The notes: generated by a model from the letters alone, not told the origin. Shown: positions 1 to 8,318, counted from the stretch's first letter. The stretch is 64,000 nucleotides of DNA from an uncultured Blautia sp. (GCA_934424575.1 CAKRXU010000007.1:1-64000); one strand, 5' to 3'. Program-made: numbers and translations.

Positions 1-98
1 ATTCTATTGAATGATGATTCTTAAAGAATTTTCGAGAATCGTATGTGTTTCACTGTTTAGTTATCAAGGTTCTTTGTGTTTCGCTCTCTTTCGACAGC
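1..98 (-). other. Leader of an rRNA operon leaving the window
   Basis: On the minus strand, downstream of three strong promoters, the sequence reads AAAGAACCTTGATAACTAAAC (about 75-55). This resembles the 'CTTTGAAAACTAAAC'-type stretch found just ahead of or between rRNA genes in Firmicutes. No 16S sequence lies inside the window, so the rRNA assignment rests on promoter architecture plus this motif and is an inference. Confidence 0.55.
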
Positions 99-104
99 TC
101 ATTT

Positions 105-133
105 AGTTTATCACGTTCATTTTCGTTTGTCAA
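105..133 (-). promoter_or_regulatory. Strong sigma-A promoter (proximal of three tandem)
   Basis: Minus-strand TTGACA (133-128), 17-bp spacer, TAAACT (110-105). It reads left out of the window. It forms a tandem array with the promoters at 206-234 and 321-349, spaced about 100-115 bp apart, as is usual for rRNA operons. Confidence 0.75.
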
Positions 134-205
134 GAACTTTTTTAAGTTTTTTTCAAAACTTTTTGATGAACTTTTGTGATTTCGTTGCCCATCAGCAACT
201 CATTT

Positions 206-234
206 ATTCTATCGCATTCATTTCTGAATGTCAA
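206..234 (-). promoter_or_regulatory. Strong sigma-A promoter (middle of three tandem)
   Basis: Minus-strand TTGACA (234-229), 17-bp spacer, TAGAAT (211-206). The sequence around it is a near repeat of the proximal promoter: both have TTCTTGACA, then a GAATG/GAACG stretch, then a TGAG or AATGAG discriminator. Confidence 0.75.
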
Positions 235-292
235 GAACTTTTTTTATTTTTTTCTGTTTTTATTTCGCATCTACTTCATAAAACCCAGTAAA

Positions 293-319
293 AAATCCGC
301 CTCATCTCGAAGCGGATTT
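293..319 (-). terminator. Terminator of the LysM-DUF5711-cvpA gene group
   Basis: On the minus strand an 8-bp stem AAATCCGC/GCGGATTT with an 11-nt loop is followed by a T-tract (to about 293). It lies directly after the cvpA stop. The upstream-most rRNA-type promoter overlaps it, so that promoter's predicted start (about 314) falls inside the first stem arm. Confidence 0.8.
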
Positions 320-320
320 A

Positions 321-349
321 AGTATATCATCGTTGTTTTTATACGTCAA
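321..349 (-). promoter_or_regulatory. Strong sigma-A promoter (distal of three tandem)
   Basis: Minus-strand TTGACG (349-344), 17-bp spacer, TATACT (326-321). It is squeezed between the cvpA stop and the terminator at 293-319. Initiation near 314 would leave only part of the hairpin in the nascent RNA, so this promoter should escape the terminator that stops cvpA readthrough. Confidence 0.7.
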
Positions 350-356
350 GCGTTTT

Positions 357-1055
357 TTATAAAATTTTTGAAAAAATTCGAACTAACGGATCATATTGAT
401 AAAGAGTGCTCAATAAGGTATCTTTTTCGATCAATTCGAGGGCTGTTTTGCCTATTTCGGTGCTGCATAATACAGTCAGTACCAGAAATGCGATCCATAT
501 AAATACGATTCCCTTGAGGAATCCTACTGCGCCTCCGGTCAGTTTGTTTGCTGTTTTGAGGACCGGAAGTCCTGCGATCAGATTCAGGACATAGGCGATA
601 AGTCTGATCATGATCGTAGATAAAATATATGCCAGCACATAGGACAGCCCGTTGACAACTGTCCTTACAAGATATCCCGAGACATATTCTGTCATGGTAT
701 CCACGGAAAGTGCTGCGTATGTTTCCGCATTATTGTTCTCTTCGAGATTTTTTCTGAGGAGATCCGGAAGTTTCAGACCATCGATGAGATTTCCGGTGCT
801 GTCCGTCTCGTATTCTGCTTTCTCTTCGCCCTGGCTCTGCACGAAATTTGTACAGGTTTCCTGTATCGTATTATAGATTGGTGTTTTCTGCACGAGGAAT
901 TCATTTATATATGGATTGATCGCCCATGCAAGAGAAAGCGAAAGGAATACAAAGAAAAAAGAAACGATTTCTTTGATAAAGCCCCTCCTGTATCCTCTCC
1001 ATACACACAAGATCAATATGGCCAAAACAACGATTCCAAGCCATGTTACATTCAT
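357..1055 (-). CDS. CvpA family membrane protein
   Basis: A 232-aa protein with four probable membrane helices (about 4-19, 26-46, 130-158 and 176-196). The hallmark GYRRGFIKE sequence after the first helix is typical of the CvpA/colicin V production family. The family is widespread and linked to envelope stress and secretion phenotypes; its biochemical role is not settled. The region between helices 2 and 3 is a polar extracytoplasmic insert with low-complexity acidic stretches. It is the last gene of a leftward group with the DUF5711 gene (10 bp upstream) and the LysM gene, and is followed at once by a terminator. Family assignment is firm; function is open. Confidence 0.85.
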   Translation of the reverse strand: MNVTWLGIVVLAILILCVWRGYRRGFIKEIVSFFFVFLSLSLAWAINPYINEFLVQKTPIYNTIQETCTNFVQSQGEEKAEYETDSTGNLIDGLKLPDLLRKNLEENNNAETYAALSVDTMTEYVSGYLVRTVVNGLSYVLAYILSTIMIRLIAYVLNLIAGLPVLKTANKLTGGAVGFLKGIVFIWIAFLVLTVLCSTEIGKTALELIEKDTLLSTLYQYDPLVRIFSKIL

Positions 1056-1065
1056 CTGCTGCTCC

Positions 1066-2220
1066 TTATTTAAGTTTTATCACATTGACACCGTTGTCCA
1101 GCACAAGCATATATTTGTTCCATCCGATCTTGAAGAAATTATTGATCGTACCGTCGATGGTTCCATTATAACGTTCTACTCCACGGCTGTTCATAACACA
1201 GATCTGAGAACTGTTGTACATGAGAATACAGCCATCACTCATTTTGATCGTTGTATAAGGAACATTGAATTCTTTTTCAAAGCGGAGATTTCCATCTATG
1301 CTGTATACCTGCATCGTGTATTGTTTGTCCTTATTTCCACTCTTGAACACAAGACCGATCGTGTTTTCATCAAAAAATGTACTTACAATTTCTTTCTTGA
1401 CTTCTACGGTTGTGCTCTCTTTTGGAATCTGAGTCCCAGAATAAGTTGTGAATCCATTGTCTTTGAGTGCTACAGATCTGGTCGCATCAATATATTTCAC
1501 CTGTGGTATCACAACACCCTCATAAGTATAACCACTTACAATATGGTCGTCCTCACTCTGTCCTATATCACCAAAATTGTAAAAAGCTACATAACTTGTC
1601 GTCTGGCTTCCCTCAACAAACTGATAGGTCACCATCATGATATCACTGTTATCAGAAATTGCCACATCCATAGGATATCCCGGATCAGCAACATGTGTCT
1701 GGTTCTCCGCGATCAGAGAACCGTCAGAGCCATAGAAATTGATCCAGGTAGCATCTCCACCATCCAGGATCGCAGCCACCATTCCCTGTGAAGAAACTCT
1801 CGCCTTGACAATATTATAAGATGTCGTTACACTTCCTGTCTCACCATTCTGGTCAAAAATCTCGATCAGAGTCCCATCCTGATCTGCTACAACGGCTCTG
1901 TCACCCTTAATATCTGCCACAGGATTTTTCATCTCGTACAGAACACTCCAATATGATTCCATACTGCTGTTTACCAGAGAAGCTCCCTCAGGACTATACC
2001 GCAGGATTCCGTCTGCCATCTCCTCATAGCCCGTAGAAACAACATCCTCTTGTTCACTTGTCTGAAGGATTTCATAATCATGATAACTTCTTTTCTCTAC
2101 ATAAAAATAAATCAGTGCCGCCACAGCCGCGATCACGCCAATCGTGATCACTGTACTACGGTGCACAAATGAATTCTTCTTTTTTCGTTTTCTTTTTAGA
2201 TTCTTTAGGATATTCACCAT
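1066..2220 (-). CDS. DUF5711 family membrane-anchored protein
   Basis: A 384-aa protein with a very basic N-terminus (runs of Lys/Arg in residues 6-16), one membrane helix (about 22-41) and a large extracytoplasmic part. That part is built of repeated short beta-strand segments (for example DQDGTLIEIFDQNG and GNKDKQYTMQVYSIDGN), as in beta-propellers. This is the layout of the DUF5711 family of Clostridia; no enzymatic motif is visible. It sits between a LysM protein and CvpA in the same direction, which suggests an envelope role. The start ATG is the only one ahead of the signal anchor. The DUF name is from memory; the topology is read directly. Confidence 0.7.
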   Translation of the reverse strand: MVNILKNLKRKRKKKNSFVHRSTVITIGVIAAVAALIYFYVEKRSYHDYEILQTSEQEDVVSTGYEEMADGILRYSPEGASLVNSSMESYWSVLYEMKNPVADIKGDRAVVADQDGTLIEIFDQNGETGSVTTSYNIVKARVSSQGMVAAILDGGDATWINFYGSDGSLIAENQTHVADPGYPMDVAISDNSDIMMVTYQFVEGSQTTSYVAFYNFGDIGQSEDDHIVSGYTYEGVVIPQVKYIDATRSVALKDNGFTTYSGTQIPKESTTVEVKKEIVSTFFDENTIGLVFKSGNKDKQYTMQVYSIDGNLRFEKEFNVPYTTIKMSDGCILMYNSSQICVMNSRGVERYNGTIDGTINNFFKIGWNKYMLVLDNGVNVIKLK

Positions 2221-2280
2221 CTTAGCCCTTGCCTTATGTGATCATTTATTTTGTGTTACATGCCGATTATAGCAAACTTT

Positions 2281-3567
2281 TCAGGGCAATACAATTATTT
2301 GTCCCGGATAAATGATCTCGTTCTCAGAAATACCGTTTGCGCGGCAGATATCTGCAACTTTGTCCATGGTTCCATAATTTTCGATGCTGATCTGGTACAA
2401 AGTATCTCCCGGGCGGATCGTATAGGAATTCCGTGTCTGCATTGCAGATGTTGTCTCGCTATCCTGATCTGAACTGGCCTGACCTGAGTTATCCTGTTCT
2501 GCGCTCTCTTCTTCATTCTGCTTCTTCTGCTGAATCCTGCGCTGTGCCTTCCTGGTATCGGATTCTTCCTTGTATATCCGAGCCTCTTCTGCGCTGATCG
2601 TAACAGTCGGAATAAATGTCGGCCCTGCTGTCGGCGTCATCTCCGGAGCTTCTGTCGGCTCTGCCCAGGAAGTCGGTGTCACCTGCTGCACAGACGCGGC
2701 AGGAATCTGTGTGGTCTTCGTCTCCTGCATAATATTCGCAGAAGCAGTCCTTGTCTCTCCTTCAATGCTCTGCTCCATCTGATAATTCCGGTAAAAGCGC
2801 ACGCCCACCACTGCAAGTGCCAGTACGATACACGCCGTCGCCGCATAAGAAAAAACAGAAGTCTTCTCTTCTGTTTCCTCGGGTTCTTCTTTCTTCTTTT
2901 TCTGAATGAGTGATCGAAATGCCCTGACCGCATCATCCTGAACGGTTTCCTGTGGCTCTTCCTGGATCTCAGGATTCTTTTCCAGCATATAATTCTGCAT
3001 CTGGGTGTTTTTTTCATAATAGATATAATATCCATTCTGTCTCACCAGGAAATTATTTTCGTATCGGAAAAAAGCTTCTTCCTGTTCTGCTGGATCCATA
3101 AGCATCAGGATCTTCTCGCCACCGAACTGGTTCCTGTGTACCTTCCCGATTAGTTCAGAAACCACCATCGGCAGCGACTGCCTTGCCAGAAACCATCCTA
3201 CGATCTCCTGCCCTTCAAAATATTTCTCCTGTTCTTCGTGGATCTTCTGCCACATATTCTGTGTGATCTCGATATGTTCTTCTGTGATCTCCCCGGCATC
3301 TGCCAGAAGTGCTCCCCTGATAAACGTATACCCCGTCCCGGACTGCCACCGGTTCTCTCCGAGAAAAACTGCCAGAATACCACTGTCCTCTTCTTGCTGG
3401 CACTTCGCCTGTGCCGCCCTGTGCAGGAATGTATAGACATAATCCTCTATATAGATCCTGTAATTCTCCCCGGCAAGTCCGATCTGGCGTATATTCTTCG
3501 GCAGGTTCCACCCTGTTTCTCCGTCATTTACCTCCTGTTTCTCATCCTTATAAATGACTTCTATCAT
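2281..3567 (-). CDS. LysM protein with N-terminal JAB/MPN-like domain
   Basis: A 428-aa protein in three parts. The N-terminal part (about 35-190) has the pattern EIVGWFLARQSLPM, then ILMLMDPAEQEEAFF, then a Gly and aromatic strand, which resembles the JAB/MPN fold (WxHSHP, then a VIDP..GEEAFF stretch). The metal-binding HxH is replaced by LAR, so a metalloprotease activity is unlikely. A membrane helix follows at about 238-257, then a Pro/Thr/Glu-rich linker. A C-terminal LysM module (YTIRPGDTLYQIS onward, about 385-428) should bind peptidoglycan or spore cortex glycan. It is the first gene of the leftward group with DUF5711 and cvpA. The LysM call is firm; the MPN call is an inference. Confidence 0.75.
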   Translation of the reverse strand: MIEVIYKDEKQEVNDGETGWNLPKNIRQIGLAGENYRIYIEDYVYTFLHRAAQAKCQQEEDSGILAVFLGENRWQSGTGYTFIRGALLADAGEITEEHIEITQNMWQKIHEEQEKYFEGQEIVGWFLARQSLPMVVSELIGKVHRNQFGGEKILMLMDPAEQEEAFFRYENNFLVRQNGYYIYYEKNTQMQNYMLEKNPEIQEEPQETVQDDAVRAFRSLIQKKKKEEPEETEEKTSVFSYAATACIVLALAVVGVRFYRNYQMEQSIEGETRTASANIMQETKTTQIPAASVQQVTPTSWAEPTEAPEMTPTAGPTFIPTVTISAEEARIYKEESDTRKAQRRIQQKKQNEEESAEQDNSGQASSDQDSETTSAMQTRNSYTIRPGDTLYQISIENYGTMDKVADICRANGISENEIIYPGQIIVLP

Positions 3568-3751
3568 ATCCTATCACCCCTTCAGGCATCAGGATAGCAT
3601 ATCCAAACCGCGGATTTTGGCATAATATAAGAGCCTTTTCTCAAAATTTAACGACAGATTCTGCATCTGCATAATTCAGGGCAGATACGGATACAATGAA
3701 ACAGGAAATGAAGCAGTATCCCCCGGACTCAAACATTATGAGGATTTTCTT

Positions 3752-4300
3752 ATGACTTTTTATATCAACGCCAGTCAGACAGACTCGGCACTTCAGATTT
3801 CGTACACTTTGAAACAGTGTATCCGTAATTATCGGGAACAATGGTCAGAACTTGTCTTTCTCTGTATTGGGACTGACCGTGTCACAGGTGACTGCCTGGG
3901 ACCTTTTGTCGGACAGAAATTAAGCAGCTGCTCCGGTATGAATTTCACCGTCTACGGAACGCTTTTTCAGCCCGTTCACGCCCTGAACCTTACTGACATA
4001 TATACCCTCATCCGAAAACGTCATCCAGAGGCTCTGATCATCGCTATAGACGCTTCTCTGGGACAAAAAAAGCACCTGGGTTATGTGACCATCGCAAATG
4101 GTGCACTTTACCCAGGTGCCGCAATTCATAAACAGCTGCCGTCAGTCGGTCATATTCATATCACAGGAATCGTTAATGTCTCCGGTGTACTCGAGCAGTT
4201 AACATTACAGACTACCCGTCTGTCTACGGTTATTTTTCTCGCAGACACAATCGTACAGGGCATTCTCGAGACGATTCCCATAACAGGGCTAAAATCTTAG
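3752..4300 (+). CDS. yyaC: YyaC-type sporulation protein (GPR-like fold)
   Basis: A 182-aa protein carrying CIGTDRVTGDCLGPFVG near residue 40 and IIAIDASLG near residue 95. These are the signature stretches of the YyaC family, distant relatives of the germination protease GPR that degrades small acid-soluble spore proteins. The length fits the family (about 180-205 aa). It stands alone, divergent from the LysM gene and convergent with the transketolase pair: its stop overlaps the transketolase 3' end by four bases. The start ATG has a GAGGA-like site just upstream. It supports a spore-forming host. The substrate is unknown. Confidence 0.8.
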   Translation: MTFYINASQTDSALQISYTLKQCIRNYREQWSELVFLCIGTDRVTGDCLGPFVGQKLSSCSGMNFTVYGTLFQPVHALNLTDIYTLIRKRHPEALIIAIDASLGQKKHLGYVTIANGALYPGAAIHKQLPSVGHIHITGIVNVSGVLEQLTLQTTRLSTVIFLADTIVQGILETIPITGLKS

Positions 4301-5235
4301 ACGAATTCTTTGACCTGTTTGTAGATGCCTTCTCCATCCAGACCATATTTCTCAAGAAGAGCAACTGCCGGTCCGGATTCACCGAATCTGTCGTTGACAC
4401 CGATACGTTTTACCGGTACAGGAGCTTTCTCTGCAAGGCATTCGCATACAGCGCCGCCAAGTCCGCCAATGATAGAATGTTCTTCTACTGTGACAACTTT
4501 GCCGGTTTCTTTTGCTGCTGCAACGATCAGGTCTTCGTCAAGAGGTTTGATCGTGTGGATATTGATAACTTTGGCTTCGATTCCGTCTGCTGCCAGTTTC
4601 TCTGCTGCTTCAAGGGAAGCTGCTACGCAGAGGCCGTTTGCAACGATCGTAACGTCCTTACCTTCGCGAAGAACGATACCTTTGCCCATCTCAAATTTGT
4701 AATCCGGGTTGTCGTTGATCACCGGCACTGCCAGACGACCGAATCTCATATAAACTGGTCCCTCGTATTCATAAGCAGCTTTTACCATAGCTTTTGCTTC
4801 GATATCATCTGCCGGGGACATAACTACCATGCCCGGAACAACTCTCATAAGAGCGAAATCCTCGCAGCACTGATGTGTTGCACCGTCTTCACCAACGGAG
4901 ATTCCACCATGAGTTGCACCGATCTTAACATTAAGATGCGGATAGCCTACGGAGTTACGGATCTGCTCGTAAGCACGTCCTGCTGCAAACATAGCAAATG
5001 TGCTGGCAAACGGAACCTTGCCTGTAGTTGCAAGACCTGCAGCGATTCCTACCATGTTGCACTCTGCGATACCACAGTCGATGTGACGATCCGGGAATTC
5101 TTTCTTGAACATTCCTGTCTGAGTAGCTGCAGCAAGGTCAGCGTCCAGAACAACAAGATTCTCATGTTCTTTACCAAGTTCCACCAGAGCTGCACCGTAG
5201 CTTGCTCTTGTAGCGATTTTCTTTACTTCTGACAT
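4297..5235 (-). CDS. Transketolase, C-terminal subunit
   Basis: A 312-aa pyrimidine-binding plus C-terminal domain half of a split transketolase. GIAECNMVGIAAGLA carries the catalytic Glu that activates thiamine diphosphate, and EHSIIGGLGGAV lies in the C-terminal domain. With the partner encoded upstream (13-bp overlap) it forms the thiamine diphosphate enzyme that moves two-carbon ketol units in the non-oxidative pentose phosphate pathway. Split transketolases are common in Clostridia. The sugar-phosphate aldolase just upstream fits the same pathway. No oxidative pentose phosphate genes are nearby. Confidence 0.92.
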   Translation of the reverse strand: MSEVKKIATRASYGAALVELGKEHENLVVLDADLAAATQTGMFKKEFPDRHIDCGIAECNMVGIAAGLATTGKVPFASTFAMFAAGRAYEQIRNSVGYPHLNVKIGATHGGISVGEDGATHQCCEDFALMRVVPGMVVMSPADDIEAKAMVKAAYEYEGPVYMRFGRLAVPVINDNPDYKFEMGKGIVLREGKDVTIVANGLCVAASLEAAEKLAADGIEAKVINIHTIKPLDEDLIVAAAKETGKVVTVEEHSIIGGLGGAVCECLAEKAPVPVKRIGVNDRFGESGPAVALLEKYGLDGEGIYKQVKEFV

Positions 5236-6062
5236 AATGCTTCACCTACTTTCTCCAGATCTTCCATTGCCTGTGCATACTGCTCGTCGTTCGGAGCTTT
5301 GCCATGCCATCCAGCCTGGTTTTCCATGAAGGATACGCCTTTACCTTTGACTGTCTTCATGATGATCGCAGTCGGCATTCCTTTGGTTGCTTTTGCTTCG
5401 TCGAATGCAGCTTTGAGCTGATCCATGTCATTTCCGTCTGCAACGTTGATCACATGGAAATTAAATGCTTCAAATTTCTTGTCGATCGGGTATGGGGAGC
5501 ATACTTCGTCAACTTTACCGTCGATCTGAAGTCCGTTGTTGTCCACGATCACTACCAGGTTGTCCAGTTTGCGGAATCCGGCAAACATAGCTGCCTCCCA
5601 AACCTGACCTTCCTGGATCTCGCCATCGCCAAGAAGTGTATATACTCTGTAAGATTCATCGCTCAGTTTTGCGGAAAGTGCCATTCCTACTGCTGCGGAG
5701 ATTCCCTGTCCAAGAGAACCACTTGTCATATCAACACCCGGGATGTGTTTCATATCCGGATGTCCCTGGAGATAAGATCCGAGATGACGAAGTGTCTTAA
5801 GGTCTTCTTTCGGGAAATATCCTCTCTCAGCCAGTGCAGAGTAAAGTCCCGGTGCTGTATGTCCTTTGGACAGTACGAAACGGTCTCTGTCAGCTTTCTT
5901 AGGATCCTTCGGATCAATGTTCATTTCCTGGAAATACAGGTATGTGAATAAATCTGCTGCTGATAAAGATCCGCCCGGATGGCCGGCTTTTGCAGCATGA
6001 ACTGCGGTCACGATGTCTTTGCGGACTTCGTTCGCAATCTTCTGAAGCTCTAATTTCTCCAT
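5223..6062 (-). CDS. Transketolase, N-terminal subunit
   Basis: A 279-aa thiamine-diphosphate-binding half. The GDGEIQEGQVWEA motif followed by VIVDNNG binds the Mg-diphosphate, and the HAAKAGHPGGSLS stretch near the N-terminus and SKGHTAPGLY carry the substrate-contacting His residues. It is translated just ahead of, and overlapping, the C-terminal subunit gene, so the two are probably translationally coupled in a 1:1 ratio. The start ATG is preceded by AAGGAGAA. The 200-bp gap upstream, before the aldolase gene, holds a highly structured palindromic element. Confidence 0.92.
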   Translation of the reverse strand: MEKLELQKIANEVRKDIVTAVHAAKAGHPGGSLSAADLFTYLYFQEMNIDPKDPKKADRDRFVLSKGHTAPGLYSALAERGYFPKEDLKTLRHLGSYLQGHPDMKHIPGVDMTSGSLGQGISAAVGMALSAKLSDESYRVYTLLGDGEIQEGQVWEAAMFAGFRKLDNLVVIVDNNGLQIDGKVDEVCSPYPIDKKFEAFNFHVINVADGNDMDQLKAAFDEAKATKGMPTAIIMKTVKGKGVSFMENQAGWHGKAPNDEQYAQAMEDLEKVGEALCQK

Positions 6063-6148
6063 GATTATTTCTCCTTAATTATTAGTATACAACAGACTCA
6101 TGCTACAACCAATTCCAGCATTCGTCAAGCGATATGTATTGTTATATT

Positions 6149-6256
6149 GTTACTGTTCACAGGTAGTATCCCGAGACATACAGGGCAAAATCCCATCACC
6201 ATAGGTGATTTGGAATGGATTTTGACCAAGTTACTGTGAACGGAGTGAACAGTAAC
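6149..6256. repeat. Nested palindromic element between aldolase and transketolase genes
   Basis: The outer arms GTTACTGTTCAC (6149-6160) and GTGAACAGTAAC (6245-6256) are perfect 12-bp inverted repeats. Inside lie CAAAATCC (6186-6193) with GGATTTTG (6217-6224) and ATCACC (6195-6200) with GGTGAT (6204-6209). A further GTTACTGTGAAC sits at 6230-6241. The perfectly nested arms suggest either a structured RNA or a small mobile palindromic repeat. Related GTTACTG/CAGTAAC palindromes occur at three other intergenic places in the window. Confidence 0.6.
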
Positions 6257-6262
6257 TTTATA

Positions 6263-6916
6263 TTATTCACCAAATACTGCTTTGTAGTCTTTCTGGAATT
6301 TCTCGATTCCAGCGTCTGTCAGAGGATGTTTTGTCATCTGCTCAAGAACTTTGTATGGAACTGTTGCGATGTCTGCACCAGCAAGAGCACACTCTGTTAC
6401 ATGGATCGGATGACGAACGCTTGCGCAGATGATCTCTGTTGTGATTCCTGCTACTTCGAACATTTCAACGATCTGACGGATCAGCGGAAGTCCGTCTGTG
6501 GAAATATCATCAAGTCTTCCAAGGAACGGAGATACATAGGTAGCACCTGCTCTTGCAGCAAGTAAAGCCTGGTTAGCTGTGAAGATCAGAGTAACGTTTG
6601 TTTTGATTCCTTCTTTGGAAAGAACTTTGACTGCTTTCAGTCCTTCTACTGTCATAGGGATCTTAACTACCATGTTCGGATGGATCTTTGCAATCTCACG
6701 TCCTTCTGCGATCATTCCTTCTGCGTCTGTTGTGGTAGCTTTAACTTCACCACTGATCGGTCCGTCAACAATAGATGTGATCTCTTTGATTACTTCGTTG
6801 AAGTCTCTTCCTTCTTTTGCGATCAGGGACGGGTTTGTGGTAACACCACAGATGATTCCCATGTCATTTGCTTTACGGATGTCTTCTACATTGGCTGTGT
6901 CGATAAAAAATTTCAT
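6263..6916 (-). CDS. Fructose-6-phosphate aldolase / transaldolase (TalC/FSA type)
   Basis: The 217-aa protein from ATG 6916 is a single TIM barrel. IDTANVEDIRKA is at the N-terminus, CGVTTNPSL follows, and MVVKIPMT carries the Schiff-base lysine. Length and motifs place it in the short transaldolase/FSA subfamily; by sequence alone it could act as transaldolase or as fructose-6-phosphate aldolase. An upstream in-frame ATG at 6958 exists, but 6916 has AGGAGGAA 6-7 bases ahead and matches the family N-terminus. It lies upstream of the split transketolase in the same direction, so it probably supplies the other half of the non-oxidative pentose phosphate shuttle. A sigma-A promoter and an operator-like cluster lie just upstream. 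Confidence 0.9.
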   Translation of the reverse strand: MKFFIDTANVEDIRKANDMGIICGVTTNPSLIAKEGRDFNEVIKEITSIVDGPISGEVKATTTDAEGMIAEGREIAKIHPNMVVKIPMTVEGLKAVKVLSKEGIKTNVTLIFTANQALLAARAGATYVSPFLGRLDDISTDGLPLIRQIVEMFEVAGITTEIICASVRHPIHVTECALAGADIATVPYKVLEQMTKHPLTDAGIEKFQKDYKAVFGE

Positions 6917-6970
6917 GATTGATTCCTCCTGAATTCTGCTGTTTTTGAATAGCATCACTTTGATGATTTC

Positions 6971-6998
6971 ATTATAGCAGATAGTTTTTTGAGGTCAA
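6971..6998 (-). promoter_or_regulatory. Promoter of the FSA/transaldolase gene
   Basis: Minus-strand TTGACC (6998-6993), 16-bp spacer, TATAAT (6976-6971), 55 bp ahead of the chosen start codon. Three TTATTAATAA palindromes begin 12 bp upstream of the -35. Confidence 0.7.
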
Positions 6999-7010
6999 GG
7001 CGGGCAAAAA

Positions 7011-7148
7011 TTATTAATAATTTTTTTATTAATAATTTCGCGTTTTATTAATAACTTCGAGTGAAAATCAACTGGATTTTGTATAAATCTAAGTACATTT
7101 TATGGTTTTTTTGACTGTTTCCCGGAGGGGATTTTAAATTATTAATAA
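7011..7148. repeat. Four TTATTAATAA palindromes (operator-like cluster)
   Basis: Exact copies of the 10-bp palindrome TTATTAATAA lie at 7011-7020, 7026-7035, 7045-7054 and 7139-7148, between the 3' end of the LacI-type gene and the aldolase promoter. Copy starts are 15 and 19 bp apart for the first three. The arrangement suggests cooperative binding of a dimeric regulator, possibly the neighbouring LacI protein. The region is AT-rich, so chance contributes. Confidence 0.5.
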
Positions 7149-7167
7149 TAATTTCAGCCCAATATAT

Positions 7168-8280
7168 TTATTTTATTTTTTTATCTTTCTCATCTGTCGT
7201 TCTCGCGTATGCAGTTGTCTTGCGGACGATCAGCTTCGGTGTGTATTCGATGTTATAAACACTCGTCGGCTGAAGCCCTGTATAAAACTGATCATTTGTA
7301 GTGATCTTTCTTATGATGATATCGCAGGCATCCCTGCCCTTGAGGGCGACAAAGTGATCGATCGTCGTCAGCGAAAGCCTGCGGATCCCTGAATAAAAAA
7401 TATCATCGCAGCCGATCACGGACACATCCTTCGGAACACGGATTCTGGATTCCTCCAGTGCATCGATCGCGCCGATCGCCATCATGTCATTCTGACCGGC
7501 GATCGCGGTAAACTTGCGCTGTTCTTTGAGAAGTTCCATCGTAAGCTGATAGCCCATGGAATATTCGGAATCCATACGGGGCATCCTGCGGTCGATCGAC
7601 TCGTCGGCTGCTTTGATGAGGACATGTCCTCCAAGCCCTTCCTTCTCGTATTCCTTAACAAAACCGTCAATCCTCCTGGAACGCTGCCACTGTCTCCTTG
7701 TCAGAGGCGGTGTGATAAACGCCACATCTCTGTGTCCAAGATCCAGAAGGTGACGTGCCATCAGTCTGCCTACCATGGTGTTGTCCTGATTGATCGCGTC
7801 TACGGTGATCGTCTTTTCTTTGTTGCTGATGATAACCAGCGGGATCCTGCGCGCCAGTTCCTCCACCTTCTTCTGAAAATCCGGGTGCGGGTTGCAGGCA
7901 TAGATGATCCCCTGTGGTTCTATATTTCCGATCATCCTCAGATACCGCTCTTCCAGCCTGGCATCTCTCTGTGTATTGCAGATAAAAACGCCGTATCCCT
8001 TCTCGTTCGCTACAGATTCGATTCCCTGAAGCAGAAGGACATAGTAAGGGCTGGTAAGAGTAGGACAAAAAACAACGATCAGTTTTTCTTTCCTGCCGTT
8101 GTTTTTGTGCTTGCGGTGAGGCAGTTCGTACCCCAGTTCTCTGGCGGCACGTTCTACCTTCTCTATCGTTTCTTCCGAAAAAGAAACATTATTTCTGCGA
8201 TTGAGGATCATCGATACAGTGGCCTGGGAAACCCCTGCCCTTTCTGCCACCTGGGAAGAAGTTGCCTTCTTTCTTGCCAA
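7168..8280 (-). CDS. LacI family transcriptional regulator
   Basis: A 370-aa regulator. The N-terminal HTH (SSQVAERAGVSQATVSMILN, residues 7-26) is the classic LacI/GalR DNA-binding helix pair with hinge helix. It is followed by a periplasmic-binding-protein-like effector domain (IVVFCPTLTSPYYVLLLQGIE onward). A short basic tail (DEKDKKIK) ends it. The effector cannot be read. It lies upstream of the FSA-transketolase genes in the same direction, and the intervening 200 bp carries four identical palindromes, so control of the pentose-phosphate genes is plausible. The next gene upstream, recR, is 38 bp away. Confidence 0.88.
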   Translation of the reverse strand: MARKKATSSQVAERAGVSQATVSMILNRRNNVSFSEETIEKVERAARELGYELPHRKHKNNGRKEKLIVVFCPTLTSPYYVLLLQGIESVANEKGYGVFICNTQRDARLEERYLRMIGNIEPQGIIYACNPHPDFQKKVEELARRIPLVIISNKEKTITVDAINQDNTMVGRLMARHLLDLGHRDVAFITPPLTRRQWQRSRRIDGFVKEYEKEGLGGHVLIKAADESIDRRMPRMDSEYSMGYQLTMELLKEQRKFTAIAGQNDMMAIGAIDALEESRIRVPKDVSVIGCDDIFYSGIRRLSLTTIDHFVALKGRDACDIIIRKITTNDQFYTGLQPTSVYNIEYTPKLIVRKTTAYARTTDEKDKKIK

Positions 8281-8318
8281 AGTCTATCCCCTCTTTCTGC
8301 TTTTTGTCTGAAATTCTG

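Noticed and set aside
90..96. Spo0A heptamer (TTCGACA) at the proximal rRNA-type promoter
   Set aside because: Seven-base matches are expected about eight times in this window by chance; only the 10-base match at 52881 was kept.
916..1791. 291-codon plus-strand open frame
   Set aside because: It lies antisense to cvpA and the DUF5711 gene, has no family-like features, and both antisense genes are convincing.
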